Source: Verrucomicrobiota bacterium
GTDB taxonomy: Bacteria; Verrucomicrobiota; Kiritimatiellia; SS1-B-03-39; UBA6053
Reading direction: 5' to 3'
Assembly: GCA_020831625.1 (NCBI GenBank)
Contig: JAFIGD010000049.1
Span: 1 to 35,628, forward strand
DNA: 35,628 bases
Of the stretch, positions 1 to 7,606 are shown in pieces (within the stretch, counting starts at the first letter, position 1; the number at the start of each line of letters is the position of its first letter). A model generated the notes under the pieces. That model did no database searches and was not told the DNA's origin. It saw nothing but the letters and a program-made list of their open reading frames with translations. The position numbers and the translations under genes were made by a program.

Positions 1-55
<55 letters not shown>

Positions 56-124
56 GCGGCGGTAGCACTGGGCGAGGGTGCCCGCGTGGTTCTGGTAGTA
101 GGCAAGGGTTTTCGGGTCCGGCAT
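56..124 (-). CDS. Possible 5' fragment of a SAM-dependent methyltransferase
   Basis: Read leftwards from an ATG at 124, 23 codons give MPDPKTLAYYQNHAGTLAQC then YRR, after which the frame runs into the poly-C tract and becomes polyglycine. The pattern TLAYYxxHAxxLAxxYR resembles the extreme N-terminus of many class I SAM-dependent methyltransferases, where a short helix precedes the Rossmann fold. That resemblance is all there is: the SAM-binding motifs lie off the window. No clear ribosome binding site precedes the ATG. It could be a chance open frame, but its amino acid mix is natural, unlike the antisense frames nearby. Confidence 0.35.
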
Positions 125-227
125 GGGGATCAGTATGCGGAATTTTTGGGAGAAAACGAGGGGAAGTTGGGAAAGAATGGGGGGGAGGGGGAGAGGGTAG
201 AGGGTAGGGAAGAGGTGAGAGGTGAGA

Positions 228-275
228 AGTTCGAGTTCGAGTTGAGGTTCGAGTTGGAGTTGGAGTTCGAGTTGC
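228..275. repeat. Degenerate hexanucleotide repeat tract (GAGTTC/GAGTTG)
   Basis: About eight consecutive imperfect copies of a six-base unit, GAGTTC or GAGTTG, with one GAGGTTC variant. The same style of unit (GTTCGAGTTCGG) appears at the far end of the window near 35270-35292, beside a perfect (GTAATC)6 tract. Confidence 0.7.
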
Positions 276-406
276 GGCGGATAGGACGCGAACGCAGTTC
301 GCTTTTGGAGTGCGCGTACCTTCAGGTACCGCTTTTTCGGCGGAGAGGCAGAGCAGAAGAATGAACCACGGATGGACACAGGTGGACACAGATACGGAGA
401 GGCAGG

Positions 407-436
407 GGCTTTTGGGCAGGGTGCTGTGGGGCAGAG
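407..436 (+). repeat. 30-bp direct repeat, copy 1
   Basis: This sequence, starting ggcttttgggcagggtgctg and ending tggggcagag, recurs perfectly at 471-500, giving a 64-bp period. The DNA between the copies carries an 'acagaaggacgcgaaggaag' stretch related to an arm of the palindromic element at 35413-35521. Confidence 0.85.
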
Positions 437-470
437 CGGGTTTTGAACAGAAGGACGCGAAGGAAGCGAA

Positions 471-500
471 GGCTTTTGGGCAGGGTGCTGTGGGGCAGAG
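471..500 (+). repeat. 30-bp direct repeat, copy 2
   Basis: Perfect second copy of the 407-436 sequence. A local tandem duplication of about 64 bp that later diverged between the copies would explain it. Confidence 0.85.
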
Positions 501-633
501 GGAGATTTTTAGACAGGATGAACGGGATTCAGAGGGTAAAAAGAAGGAAGAAATCGAACGTTCAACTTCGAACATCCAACTTAAAACCAGAGACATCGGG
601 ATCGGGATCGATTAGGATTACGAACGCTGAAGG

Positions 634-662
634 AAGAGGCCGAGGCAGGATGCCCCGCGTCC
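634..662 (+). repeat. 29-bp dispersed repeat, copy 1
   Basis: Starts aagaggccgaggcaggatgc and ends cccgcgtcc. It matches 2710-2738 at 28 of 29 positions. Its core GGCAGGATGCC forms a small hairpin. The two copies sit in the intergenic DNA on either side of the ATPase cassette. Confidence 0.8.
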
Positions 663-810
663 CAGGGGGGGGATGCCGTAGGTTCCGCATCTTGTGGAAG
701 TTGGTGTCCCCGCGATCACCCAGCATCTCAAAATAAGCTGCGAAACGGGTGGGGGGGGGACCTCCAAATCCGTGATCACGGGGATTCGGCACATAAAAAA
801 TTGCAGTTTA

Positions 811-850
811 AAGTGGCCATAACTCTATTTTTCTGCGACTTATGGCCACT
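811..850 (+). repeat. 40-bp hairpin repeat, left copy, at the start of the ATPase gene
   Basis: Arms agtggccataa (812-822) and ttatggccact (840-850) are perfect 11-bp reverse complements around a 17-nt loop (823-839). The whole 40-bp unit recurs as a direct copy at 2281-2320 with four substitutions. The first possible ATG of the ATPase gene (842-844) lies inside the right arm, so the hairpin would sit on the ribosome binding region of the mRNA. Confidence 0.9.
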
Positions 851-2272
851 TATAACATGAAACTAATTGGGAGAGACTCGGAAATCCTTGAGCTGAATCG
901 TTTGCTGACAAGCGACAGAGCGGAGTTTCTTGCGCTCTATGGCCGTCGACGCATCGGCAAAACCTTCCTCATTGAACAGCATTTCCGCAAACAGTTGTGT
1001 TTCCAACTGGTTGGGCTGCAAGACGGCAGGCTTCATGAACAGCTCGGCAATTTTCAACAGGCGCTGGGGAAATGGAGTGGCAAGCAACATCGTTGTCCCG
1101 GTTCCTGGCAGGAGGCGTTTCAGCAGCTTGAGGATTATCTGAGCGTACTGCCGGGGAAAAGTAAACGGGTCGTTTTTCTGGACGAACTCCCCTGGCTGGC
1201 CAGCCCGCGTTCCCGTTTTCTACAGGCACTCGATCACTTCTGGAACCGCTTCCTGAGTAAGGAGCCTCGCTTTATACTTGTGATCTGCGGCTCGGCCGCT
1301 TCCTGGATGATCGCGAAAGTGATTGATCAGAAGGGGGGGCTGCACAATCGGGTCACGGCACGGATGAGGCTGAATCCGTTCACGCTGGCGGAGAGCGCGC
1401 GGTTTCTCCAGGCTCAAAAGGTCCGCTTAACGCCATACGATCAACTCATGCTGGCCATGGTGATGGGAGGGGTTCCGCACTATTTGAAAGAGGTGCAGCC
1501 GGGGCAGTCGGCCGTCCTGGCCATTGATCATTGCTGTTTTCGCAGGGACGGATTGTTGCGGGATGAATTCAAGCGGCTCTATCGTTCTCTTTTTGATCAT
1601 CACGACCGTCATGTTCAGATCGTCCGCGAACTTGCCAAACATCCACATGGGCTCACCCGCCGTGATCTTACGAAAATCTACAAAACAGGTGGCCGACTGA
1701 CAGATACACTGGAGGAGTTGGATGAAGCTGGATTCATCCGCATCGAACGTCCTTTCGGGAAAACCCAGCGGGACGCGATCTACCGCCTGGAGGATGAATA
1801 CTCGCTGTTTTACCTCAAGTGGATTGAAGGAAAACCTGGAACAGGAAGTTTCGCAACGAAGTTCAACACACCCGCATGGCGGGCTTGGAGCGGATACGCC
1901 CTGGAGTCGCTTGCATTGAAACATCTTCCGCAGATCAAAACCGAGTTGGGGATCGCACAGATCGAAACGGTGCATTGCAGCTGGGTGCACCGCCCGAATC
2001 GAACCTTTCCGGATGGGGCCCAGGTGGATCTGCTGATTGATCGGGCGGACAGAAGCATCAATCTCATTGAAATCAAATTCTCCGTAGGTCCCTTTACAGT
2101 CACCAAACCCTACGCGGACGAGTTGCGGCGGAAAGTCCAGGTTTTTAAAGATGTAACGGCAACAAAAAAGAATGTGTTTCTCACGTTTCTCACCACGCAT
2201 GGCCTCACGCAAAACGCCTACGCCAAGGAGCTTGCTGATGCATCAATCACCATCGAATGCCTTTTCAAATGA
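842..2272 (+). CDS. AAA-type ATPase with C-terminal DUF234 nuclease-like domain
   Basis: This 476-residue protein belongs to the archaeal-type ATPase/DUF234 family, which joins a P-loop ATPase to a PD-(D/E)XK-fold domain; the cellular role is not established. Walker A is GRRRIGKT at residues 34-41 and Walker B is VVFLDELPWL at 110-119. The family signature GGVPHYL is at 209-215, and a winged-helix-like stretch spans about 255-310. The C-terminal part keeps E355, D396 (QVDLLID) and E410-x-K412 (IEIK), the expected nuclease-core residues. Two starts are possible: ATG 842 inside a hairpin arm, or ATG 857, which begins with the typical MKLIGRDSEI; the second may be the real one. The gene stands alone, is visibly less GC-rich than its neighbours and is framed by 40-bp hairpin repeats, which suggests transfer as a cassette. 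Confidence 0.88.
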   Translation: MATYNMKLIGRDSEILELNRLLTSDRAEFLALYGRRRIGKTFLIEQHFRKQLCFQLVGLQDGRLHEQLGNFQQALGKWSGKQHRCPGSWQEAFQQLEDYLSVLPGKSKRVVFLDELPWLASPRSRFLQALDHFWNRFLSKEPRFILVICGSAASWMIAKVIDQKGGLHNRVTARMRLNPFTLAESARFLQAQKVRLTPYDQLMLAMVMGGVPHYLKEVQPGQSAVLAIDHCCFRRDGLLRDEFKRLYRSLFDHHDRHVQIVRELAKHPHGLTRRDLTKIYKTGGRLTDTLEELDEAGFIRIERPFGKTQRDAIYRLEDEYSLFYLKWIEGKPGTGSFATKFNTPAWRAWSGYALESLALKHLPQIKTELGIAQIETVHCSWVHRPNRTFPDGAQVDLLIDRADRSINLIEIKFSVGPFTVTKPYADELRRKVQVFKDVTATKKNVFLTFLTTHGLTQNAYAKELADASITIECLFK

Positions 2273-2280
2273 TCTTCTAT

Positions 2281-2320
2281 AAGTGGCCACAACTCCATTT
2301 TTCTGCTACTTATGGCCACG
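2281..2320 (+). repeat. 40-bp hairpin repeat, right copy, just after the ATPase gene
   Basis: Direct repeat of 811-850, matching at 36 of 40 positions and starting 9 nt after the ATPase stop codon. The arms gtggccacaa and ttatggccac pair with one C/T exchange. The matched pair delimits a unit of about 1.5 kb containing only the ATPase gene. Confidence 0.9.
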
Positions 2321-2390
2321 GATAACCACGGGTTTCCAAGGACAGCTTTCTCTTAACCTTCTTTAAAGTCTGCCCTCTATTCTTGCAGTG

Positions 2391-2543
2391 CTACGAAAAA
2401 CGAAAGGCCCCGGGGATTCTCACCGAAGCCCAGACGCCGACCGGGTTCTCCGAATCCTTAATCACAACGGCCCGCATCCTGAGCTGCCATCATCCGTCGG
2501 CGAGATCGATGAATGCCAATCCGCGGGCCTGCCAGGAAAACAT
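2391..2543 (-). pseudogene. Possible decayed OB-fold fragment, asparaginyl-tRNA synthetase-like
   Basis: Read leftwards from 2543, the frame gives MFSWQARGLAFIDLADG, an in-frame TGA at 2490-2492, then WQLRMRAVVIKDSENP and VGVWASVRI before a TAG at 2391-2393. The spacing resembles the N-terminal anticodon-binding OB fold of class IIb synthetases such as AsnRS (FxFIxLxDGS...LQxVxD...GxxVxVxG). There is no catalytic domain and the frame is broken, so if real it is a relic. The resemblance was judged by eye and is weak. Confidence 0.2.
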
Positions 2544-2709
2544 CGAAGTATTCGGTTTTATGCAGGAGACTTCCTGATCGTTAAGAAGATAAAGAGATCT
2601 GGTATTTTGATCTTGGGGAGGGAGTGGCATCCCTTCAGGATGCGCGGCGGGGGTGGGGGCGGTTCAAGGGGTGTTGCCCCTTGCTGGTGAGTTTGATGCC
2701 CTTGGCATC

Positions 2710-2738
2710 AAGAGGCCGGGGCAGGATGCCCCGCGTCC
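2710..2738 (+). repeat. 29-bp dispersed repeat, copy 2
   Basis: Matches 634-662 at 28 of 29 positions. It directly follows the small hairpin at about 2694-2710, so together they form a compact palindrome-rich unit. Confidence 0.8.
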
Positions 2739-2935
2739 GGCATGGGAGAGGCGCGGGGCGAGCCCGCTGGAGAAGGGAGAAGGAATAATGAGGAAAGCGA
2801 ACGTTGAACATCGAACGTTGAACGTCCAACTTCGGAGGAAGAGAGCCGGATTTACGTCATATTCCCGGGAGAGGGCTGGGTGTCATGAAGGGATTTCATT
2901 CCCGGAATGCGCGGGAAGGCGGGGAAGACCGCCGC

Positions 2936-3220
2936 TCAGGCGTCATACCGGCAGAGGTAGGCGGTGTTGGTTTCGACGCGGACGCCGAAGGTGATGCCGC
3001 CGGGGACTTCGAAGCTTTCGCCGGGGCCGTAGGCGGTCCATTCGGTTTCGCCGGGCTGCTGGATGGTCAGGGTTCCGGTGATGACGGTCATGACCTCGCG
3101 GGTGGAGGTGCCGAAGGTGTAAGCGCCGGGGGCCATGACGCCGACGGTGGCGGGGCCTTCGGGGGTTTCGAAGCCGAGGGAGCTGACGCTGCCGTCGAAG
3201 TATTGATTGTGTTTGAACAT
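2936..3220 (-). CDS. ppnP: Pyrimidine/purine nucleoside phosphorylase PpnP
   Basis: This 94-residue single-domain cupin matches PpnP (formerly DUF1255/YaiE), which phosphorolyses several ribonucleosides to free bases and ribose 1-phosphate. It follows the E. coli protein nearly end to end: N-terminal MFKHNQYFDGSVSSLGF, central VGVMAPGAYTFGT, then EEMTV-type REVMTVITGTL, VPG and the closing AYLCRYDA. The length is normal for the family. It is the last gene of the leftward cluster, 36 nt after the glycosidase stop, so it probably shares its transcript. No good Shine-Dalgarno sequence precedes the ATG at 3220. A link to sugar catabolism through ribose 1-phosphate is possible but is only inference. 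Confidence 0.92.
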   Translation of the reverse strand: MFKHNQYFDGSVSSLGFETPEGPATVGVMAPGAYTFGTSTREVMTVITGTLTIQQPGETEWTAYGPGESFEVPGGITFGVRVETNTAYLCRYDA

Positions 3221-3256
3221 GGAGGCTCGTTTGAGGGGGTGAAGGGTAGGGGTGTT

Positions 3257-5419
3257 TCAGTTGAAGAGGAGAACTTTACCCGCTTCGGTGTGGAGATCAA
3301 GCATTTGTCCGTCGGGGAGGCGGGCGCGGAGGGGGCCGCCGCGGGTGGGGGTGATGCGCACCTGTTGCACCGCGCCGTTTTGCACCCCGGCGTCGATGAG
3401 AAATCCGCCGGGGGCGAGGATGCCTTTGAAAGAGAGATCGCGCCAGCTGCGGGGGATTTTGGGCAGGATGTGGAGCAACCCGCCGCGTTCCTGAACCAGC
3501 AGGTCGAGAACGGCGGAGAGGGCGCCGAAGCGGCCGTCGAGCTGCATGACTTCCGCGAGCGGGTCGGTATAGCCGCTGGCGCCGTCGAGATTGGAGACCC
3601 CGGGGAAGGCGGCGTCGTGCAGGGAGGCGCGGCCCTCGTTGGTGAACAGGCGGTTCCAATCGTGGAGCCAGAAGACGGCGGCTTCGGGTTCGCCCGCATG
3701 GGCGTGCAGGCTGGCGGCCCAGGGCACGCACCAGCCGCTCCAGGCCCCGGCGCCGCGGTACTGCCAGGCGCGCAGGCTCTCTTTCAGGATCGGCGGATCG
3801 GTTTCCGCCTGCGGGTCGAGGGTTTTGAAGGGATAAATGCCGGCGAGGTGGGAATGGTGTCGGTGGGAGGCCTCCAGATCCTGCCCTTCCCACAGCACAA
3901 TGCGGTCGGCTGATTTTTCGGGGACTTCCGCGCTGACCGGCAGGCGCATGGCGGTATAGGGGGGCAGTCCGTTTTGCAGCCGGGTCCAGCGCGGATCGGG
4001 TGCCTCTCCGAGAACCTCTGCCGCCTGAATGAGAGCGCGAAGAGTGGCGTGACAGGCGGCCAGCTGAAAGGACGCGTTGCGGCCCCAGGCGTCCATTCGG
4101 GATCCTTTGTACTCGGGGCTGACGGAAACGGGGAAATGAAAGGTGCCGTCCGCCGCTTCGTCGGCCATGGCCCAGTATCCGGCGAACGCGCCGCGCAACA
4201 GCGGCCAGGCCAGATCCTGAAGGGTTTCGGTGTTGCCGCTATAGCGGTAATAATCCCAGCACAGCAGCGCCATCCAGGCGGTGCAGGCGTGATCGATGCT
4301 TCCGGTCCAAAACGAACCGACGACATGGCACTGATCATCGACGGCATGGGGCAGCATGAGGGCTTCCGAGTCTCGGAAAAAGGCGGTGCCGCTTTTCCGA
4401 AGGTCGGAAAACCAGGATCTGAGCAACTTCCAGAGAGGTTCGAAGTGTTCCGTCCGGTTGGTGGCGAGCGCGGGGGTGTAGATCATCTGGAGATTGATGT
4501 TGAAGTGATAATCATTGCTCCAGGGGGGGAGTTTGGTCTCTTCCATGAGCGCGCCCTGCAGGGTGCAGGCGATGCCCTGCGGCGGGGTGCAGCAGGCCTG
4601 GAGGTACAGGCCGTAGTCGACGATTTCCTGCAGAACCGGGTCCGGCAGGCGGATTTCCGGAACCGAGTTCCAGTAGTCGGCCCACCACGCATCGGTCTCG
4701 GATGCCAGCGGTGCAACAGGTGCGCACGCGGCGGCGCGGGCGGCGGTTTCGGGATCGGTTCCGACGTAAGTCCCCCATTGACATTGGTTTGAGGCGATAT
4801 TGACGACGAGGGCGAGGGGAGGGTCTTCGGGCAGGGTTTGGATGAAGCCCTGCTCGGCGGGGGTGGTCCAGGTTTTCGGGGGGGCGCAGTGGACGCGGGC
4901 GAGTTCGGGGCCGGTCCAGTCCCAGCTTGGACGCAGGCGGAGAGAGGCGGGGGCGAGGTCCGCGGGCCAGATCAGCCAGCCGGTTTCGCGGTGGCTGGCC
5001 ATGCGGAGGGTGAGGTCGCGGGTTTCGGTTCCGTTTTGGAGGGTGATGACGATTGTGCCGGTTTTCCGGTAAAGGGTTCCGGTGGTGAGGGTCCAGGCGG
5101 GATCGAATTCAATCTCCAGCCGTCCGCCGCCGAGCTGGTGGGGGCGGGCGGGGTCCTGATGGGAGGCGTTTTTGCCGAAGACGCGCAGGAGTCCGTCTTC
5201 ATCCCCGGCTTCGAGGAGGGCGCGGATTTCGGGGAAGTCGGTTTTGCTGAGAAAGGCGTTGCCGCCGCGGCGGTCCCAGAATCCGAGGCGGCTGACGGTG
5301 AGGCGGAGGGTGTGTTGTCCGCCCCAGGCGAGCAGGCCCTGGACGCCGTTGGAGAGGGGGATGCCGGTGTGGGGGCGGGGAAGGGGGAAGGACCAGGTGA
5401 GGGTGGAGGGATCGTTCAT
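3257..5419 (-). CDS. Glycoside hydrolase family 95-like protein (alpha-L-fucosidase type)
   Basis: A 720-residue protein with the GH95 plan: N-terminal beta domain (about 1-240), (alpha/alpha)6 barrel (about 260-640) and C-terminal beta domain. GH95 enzymes are inverting alpha-L-fucosidases or alpha-L-galactosidases. Family landmarks are NDYHFNINLQM (302-312, with the Asn pair that assists catalysis), SPEYKG (434-439, a candidate acid Glu), HRHHSHLAGIYP (519-530) and MQLDGRFG (625-632, with the general-base Asp position). The start at 5419 is chosen because its ATG overlaps the upstream gene's stop as ATGA, and residues from there (WSFPLPRPHTGIPLSNGVQG) match the family N-terminus. No signal peptide is visible, so it is probably cytoplasmic and would act on imported oligosaccharides. 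The exact substrate cannot be told from sequence. Confidence 0.85.
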   Translation of the reverse strand: MNDPSTLTWSFPLPRPHTGIPLSNGVQGLLAWGGQHTLRLTVSRLGFWDRRGGNAFLSKTDFPEIRALLEAGDEDGLLRVFGKNASHQDPARPHQLGGGRLEIEFDPAWTLTTGTLYRKTGTIVITLQNGTETRDLTLRMASHRETGWLIWPADLAPASLRLRPSWDWTGPELARVHCAPPKTWTTPAEQGFIQTLPEDPPLALVVNIASNQCQWGTYVGTDPETAARAAACAPVAPLASETDAWWADYWNSVPEIRLPDPVLQEIVDYGLYLQACCTPPQGIACTLQGALMEETKLPPWSNDYHFNINLQMIYTPALATNRTEHFEPLWKLLRSWFSDLRKSGTAFFRDSEALMLPHAVDDQCHVVGSFWTGSIDHACTAWMALLCWDYYRYSGNTETLQDLAWPLLRGAFAGYWAMADEAADGTFHFPVSVSPEYKGSRMDAWGRNASFQLAACHATLRALIQAAEVLGEAPDPRWTRLQNGLPPYTAMRLPVSAEVPEKSADRIVLWEGQDLEASHRHHSHLAGIYPFKTLDPQAETDPPILKESLRAWQYRGAGAWSGWCVPWAASLHAHAGEPEAAVFWLHDWNRLFTNEGRASLHDAAFPGVSNLDGASGYTDPLAEVMQLDGRFGALSAVLDLLVQERGGLLHILPKIPRSWRDLSFKGILAPGGFLIDAGVQNGAVQQVRITPTRGGPLRARLPDGQMLDLHTEAGKVLLFN

Positions 5420-6051
5420 GGTGCGCTGGGGTCGGCGGGTTCGGTTTCGCGGCTGATGAAGGCGAGGACGAGGGTGAAGAAGCAGATGACGAGGTTGAAG
5501 AGGGGGATCTGCAGGTCGGGCGGGAGGCTGTAGATCATGGTGACGGCCGGGATCCAGACCATCCATGCACTGATCATCACGGACCAGTATCGGTTCGAAA
5601 AATCGGTTTTGTAGGCGGTCCAGGCCTTTGATCCGGAGAAATTATGGTCTTTCCAGGTGTAGAAAAACAGGGAGACCGGGGTGGCGTAGAGCAGGTTGTA
5701 GGGGCCCTGATCCACGAGAACCTTTTTAAAGAGGGTCAGCGGATCGTTTCCGTCGCCGAACCATTGGCTCTGCAGGCGGTAGAGGGTGTCGACCATCAGT
5801 CCCTGCGCGGCCCAGTAGAGGATAAAGAATACGCCGTGGGAGACGAGGCGTCCGGGGGGGATGCGTCCGCGGTTCCAAAGCACAATCCAGGAGACCATGC
5901 CGCCGGAGACGGCGGCGGAGACCGCGGAAAAAACGTAGCCGTTGCGGGCGCGGAGGTCTCCGATCACTTCAAACGCGGGCCGGGCGGCGGGGACGAGGAA
6001 ATAGAGGGCGAGGATGAGTCCCGCAAAGGCCTGAAGCACAAACGCGGGCAC
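5416..6051 (-). CDS. Small multi-pass membrane protein, possibly Mpv17/PMP22-like
   Basis: About 211 residues with four likely membrane segments: an N-terminal VLQAFAGLILALYFLVP, one near AVSGGMVSWIVLW, one near GVFFILYWAAQGL, and a C-terminal pair including LFNLVICFFTLVLAFIS. The pattern YWxxxxxxWxxxPAVTMIYxxPxxLxIPLFN recalls the Mpv17/PMP22 C-terminus, but I am not certain of the family and no activity can be assigned. The conservative start is GTG 6051. The same frame is open further upstream to the TAG that ends the MFS gene. A well-spaced AGAGGAA precedes an ATC codon at 6105 (IKTHSVLHTCFEAFKRN...), so a non-canonical ATC start may be the real one. The stop overlaps the GH95 start (ATGA), implying translational coupling. 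Confidence 0.7.
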   Translation of the reverse strand: MPAFVLQAFAGLILALYFLVPAARPAFEVIGDLRARNGYVFSAVSAAVSGGMVSWIVLWNRGRIPPGRLVSHGVFFILYWAAQGLMVDTLYRLQSQWFGDGNDPLTLFKKVLVDQGPYNLLYATPVSLFFYTWKDHNFSGSKAWTAYKTDFSNRYWSVMISAWMVWIPAVTMIYSLPPDLQIPLFNLVICFFTLVLAFISRETEPADPSAP

Positions 6052-6117
6052 GCGGTTGCGCTTGAAGGCTTCGAAGCAGGTGTGGAGAACGGAATGGGTT
6101 TTGATGTCGGGGTTCCT

Positions 6118-7587
6118 CTACGGTTTTTCGGCGGCAGGTTCGGGGGGGCGGGGAGGTTCGTCGCTTCGGGGTTTTTCCGAACGGACGGTGTTGAGGTAGC
6201 CGCCGGTGATGGGGAAGAGGGGCCGGAAAGGGTTGCCGATGCGGAGTCCGGCGAGAATCATGCGGGCGGAGCATTCGCCGGCGCGGGTTTTGACGCGGCG
6301 GAGCAGGGGGACCGCCAGGCCCCAGGCGATCAGGACGTGGAGTATGACGAGCGCCTGGAAAAAGGTGAAGGCGGTTCCCCAGGGGGTGACGCGGTCCCAG
6401 TCGTTCCGGGTCCAGAGGTCCATGAACGCTCCGCCGCAGAGGGGGCCGAGGGCGGCCATGGCTCCGACGGTGGACCAGTGCATGGCCATGGCCAGGGTGC
6501 GGCCGTCGCGGGCGGTGACGGTGTTGACGAGGTGGATTTGGCAGAGGCCGATGCCCGCGTATAGCCCGCCGGCGAGGACGTGGGACACCAGCAGCACCGC
6601 GACGGGCCGCGGCAGGCTCAGGGGGCCGAGGGTGACGGTTCCCGGATAGAGCAAAAACCAGAAGAAGGCCAGGCCGGGGCCGAGCACCATGAGCAGAACG
6701 CCCAGTCCGCGGGCGCCGAGACGGTCGATTCCTTTTCCGAGGGGGATGCCTGAGAGGATGGTGCTGAGCGCTCCGGCCACCGGGAGCATGACCAGGTGGC
6801 GGTATTCGATGCCGAAGCCGCGTTTGAGGTACACGGGGGTGAAGGAGGCGTGCAGGCTGGCGGAGAAGGCCCAGGCGCCCAGGGCCAGGGTCAGCCAGAC
6901 GAAATCCGGATTGCGCCAGGGCGAGCACAGCCGTTCGCGGAGGGGGCGGCGGCGGGGGGGCTGATGCGGGGGCGGTTCGGGCACGGCTAAATGCACCAGA
7001 ATATCGGCGGTACCCAGGAGCGCGCCGAGAATGAATACGGTTCTGAACCCCTGAAGTCCGTCGAAATTGTCCAGGATCCATCCGGTGGAGCCCATGCCCA
7101 GAACAAAGGCGGCGGTGGTGACGGACTGCCGCAGGCCCCAGAATCGGCCGCTGGTTTCGGGCGGCACCAGATCGGCCATCCAGGAGAACCAGGCCGGAAC
7201 CGAGGCGTGGGCCAGCGCACTGCTGAGGGTGACGACCGCGAGGGTGAGGAGAATGACGGTTTGGGCAGACAGCGCGGGGGAAAACAGAAACAGGGCCGGC
7301 AGCAGCCAGATCAGGCGGTGGGGAACCGCCACAGCCGCCCAGAAGGGCTTGCGGCGGGACAGGCGCTCCACCCAGAGGGCCGCCGGAATTTGCACCGCCA
7401 TGGCCAGTTGCTGGACGGTGACGGAAAGGCCCATGAGGGTTCCGCCCGCGCCCAGCGCCTCCAGGAGCATGGTCAGGGGAAGGCTGACGGTCATGGCCAT
7501 CCAGCAGACCCCCATGGCGCCGGCGAGCATGTTCAGGCGCAGGCCTCTACGGATTTCCTGTTCGGGCAATGTGGATAAATCGGTCAT
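6118..7587 (-). CDS. Major facilitator superfamily transporter
   Basis: About 489 residues with roughly twelve hydrophobic segments in two halves separated by a cytoplasmic loop rich in Pro and Arg (around VPEPPPHQPPRRRPLRERL). The stretch SWMADLVPPETSGRFWGLRQ is a typical MFS loop with a conserved Arg. This is a secondary transporter of the inner membrane; the substrate cannot be read from sequence. With a GH95 glycosidase two genes downstream, an oligosaccharide or sugar role is a reasonable inference. The start at 7587 (MTDLSTLPEQEIRRGLRLNM) places a short tail before the first helix; ATG 7623, overlapping the upstream channel gene, is the alternative. The C-terminal tail is charged and Pro-rich. 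Confidence 0.85.
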   Translation of the reverse strand: MTDLSTLPEQEIRRGLRLNMLAGAMGVCWMAMTVSLPLTMLLEALGAGGTLMGLSVTVQQLAMAVQIPAALWVERLSRRKPFWAAVAVPHRLIWLLPALFLFSPALSAQTVILLTLAVVTLSSALAHASVPAWFSWMADLVPPETSGRFWGLRQSVTTAAFVLGMGSTGWILDNFDGLQGFRTVFILGALLGTADILVHLAVPEPPPHQPPRRRPLRERLCSPWRNPDFVWLTLALGAWAFSASLHASFTPVYLKRGFGIEYRHLVMLPVAGALSTILSGIPLGKGIDRLGARGLGVLLMVLGPGLAFFWFLLYPGTVTLGPLSLPRPVAVLLVSHVLAGGLYAGIGLCQIHLVNTVTARDGRTLAMAMHWSTVGAMAALGPLCGGAFMDLWTRNDWDRVTPWGTAFTFFQALVILHVLIAWGLAVPLLRRVKTRAGECSARMILAGLRIGNPFRPLFPITGGYLNTVRSEKPRSDEPPRPPEPAAEKP

Positions 7588-7606
7588 GGCGGCAGGAGGG
7601 GGCACC

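Larger units (their letters stand above)
125..810. other. Repeat-rich intergenic region without a supported gene
   Basis: This stretch contains degenerate GAGTTC/GAGTTG hexamer repeats (about 228-275), an 'accacggatggacaca' motif (about 364-380), two perfect 30-bp direct copies (407-436 and 471-500), a 'cgaacgttcaacttcgaaca' motif (555-582), a GATC/GATTAC-rich tract (about 597-622) and a 29-bp motif (634-662) repeated at 2710-2738. Open frames here are arginine- or glutamate-rich and carry no domain pattern. It looks like accumulated dispersed repeats rather than coding DNA. Confidence 0.6.
2321..2935. other. Repeat-rich intergenic region
   Basis: Apart from the possible decayed fragment at 2391-2543, this region holds the second copy of the 29-bp repeat (2710-2738), the hairpin tgatgcccttggcatca (about 2694-2710) and a 'cgaacgttgaacgtccaact' motif (about 2812-2831) related to 555-582. 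No convincing gene was found on either strand. Confidence 0.6.

Noticed and set aside
811-2320. Classical insertion sequence
   Set aside because: The flanking units are direct copies of a hairpin, not terminal inverted repeats, and the gene between them is not a transposase.
2885-3913. Long Gly/Ala/Glu-rich open frame (342 codons) on the plus strand
   Set aside because: It lies antisense to ppnP and the GH95-like gene; its composition is a by-product of GC-rich codons and shows no domain.
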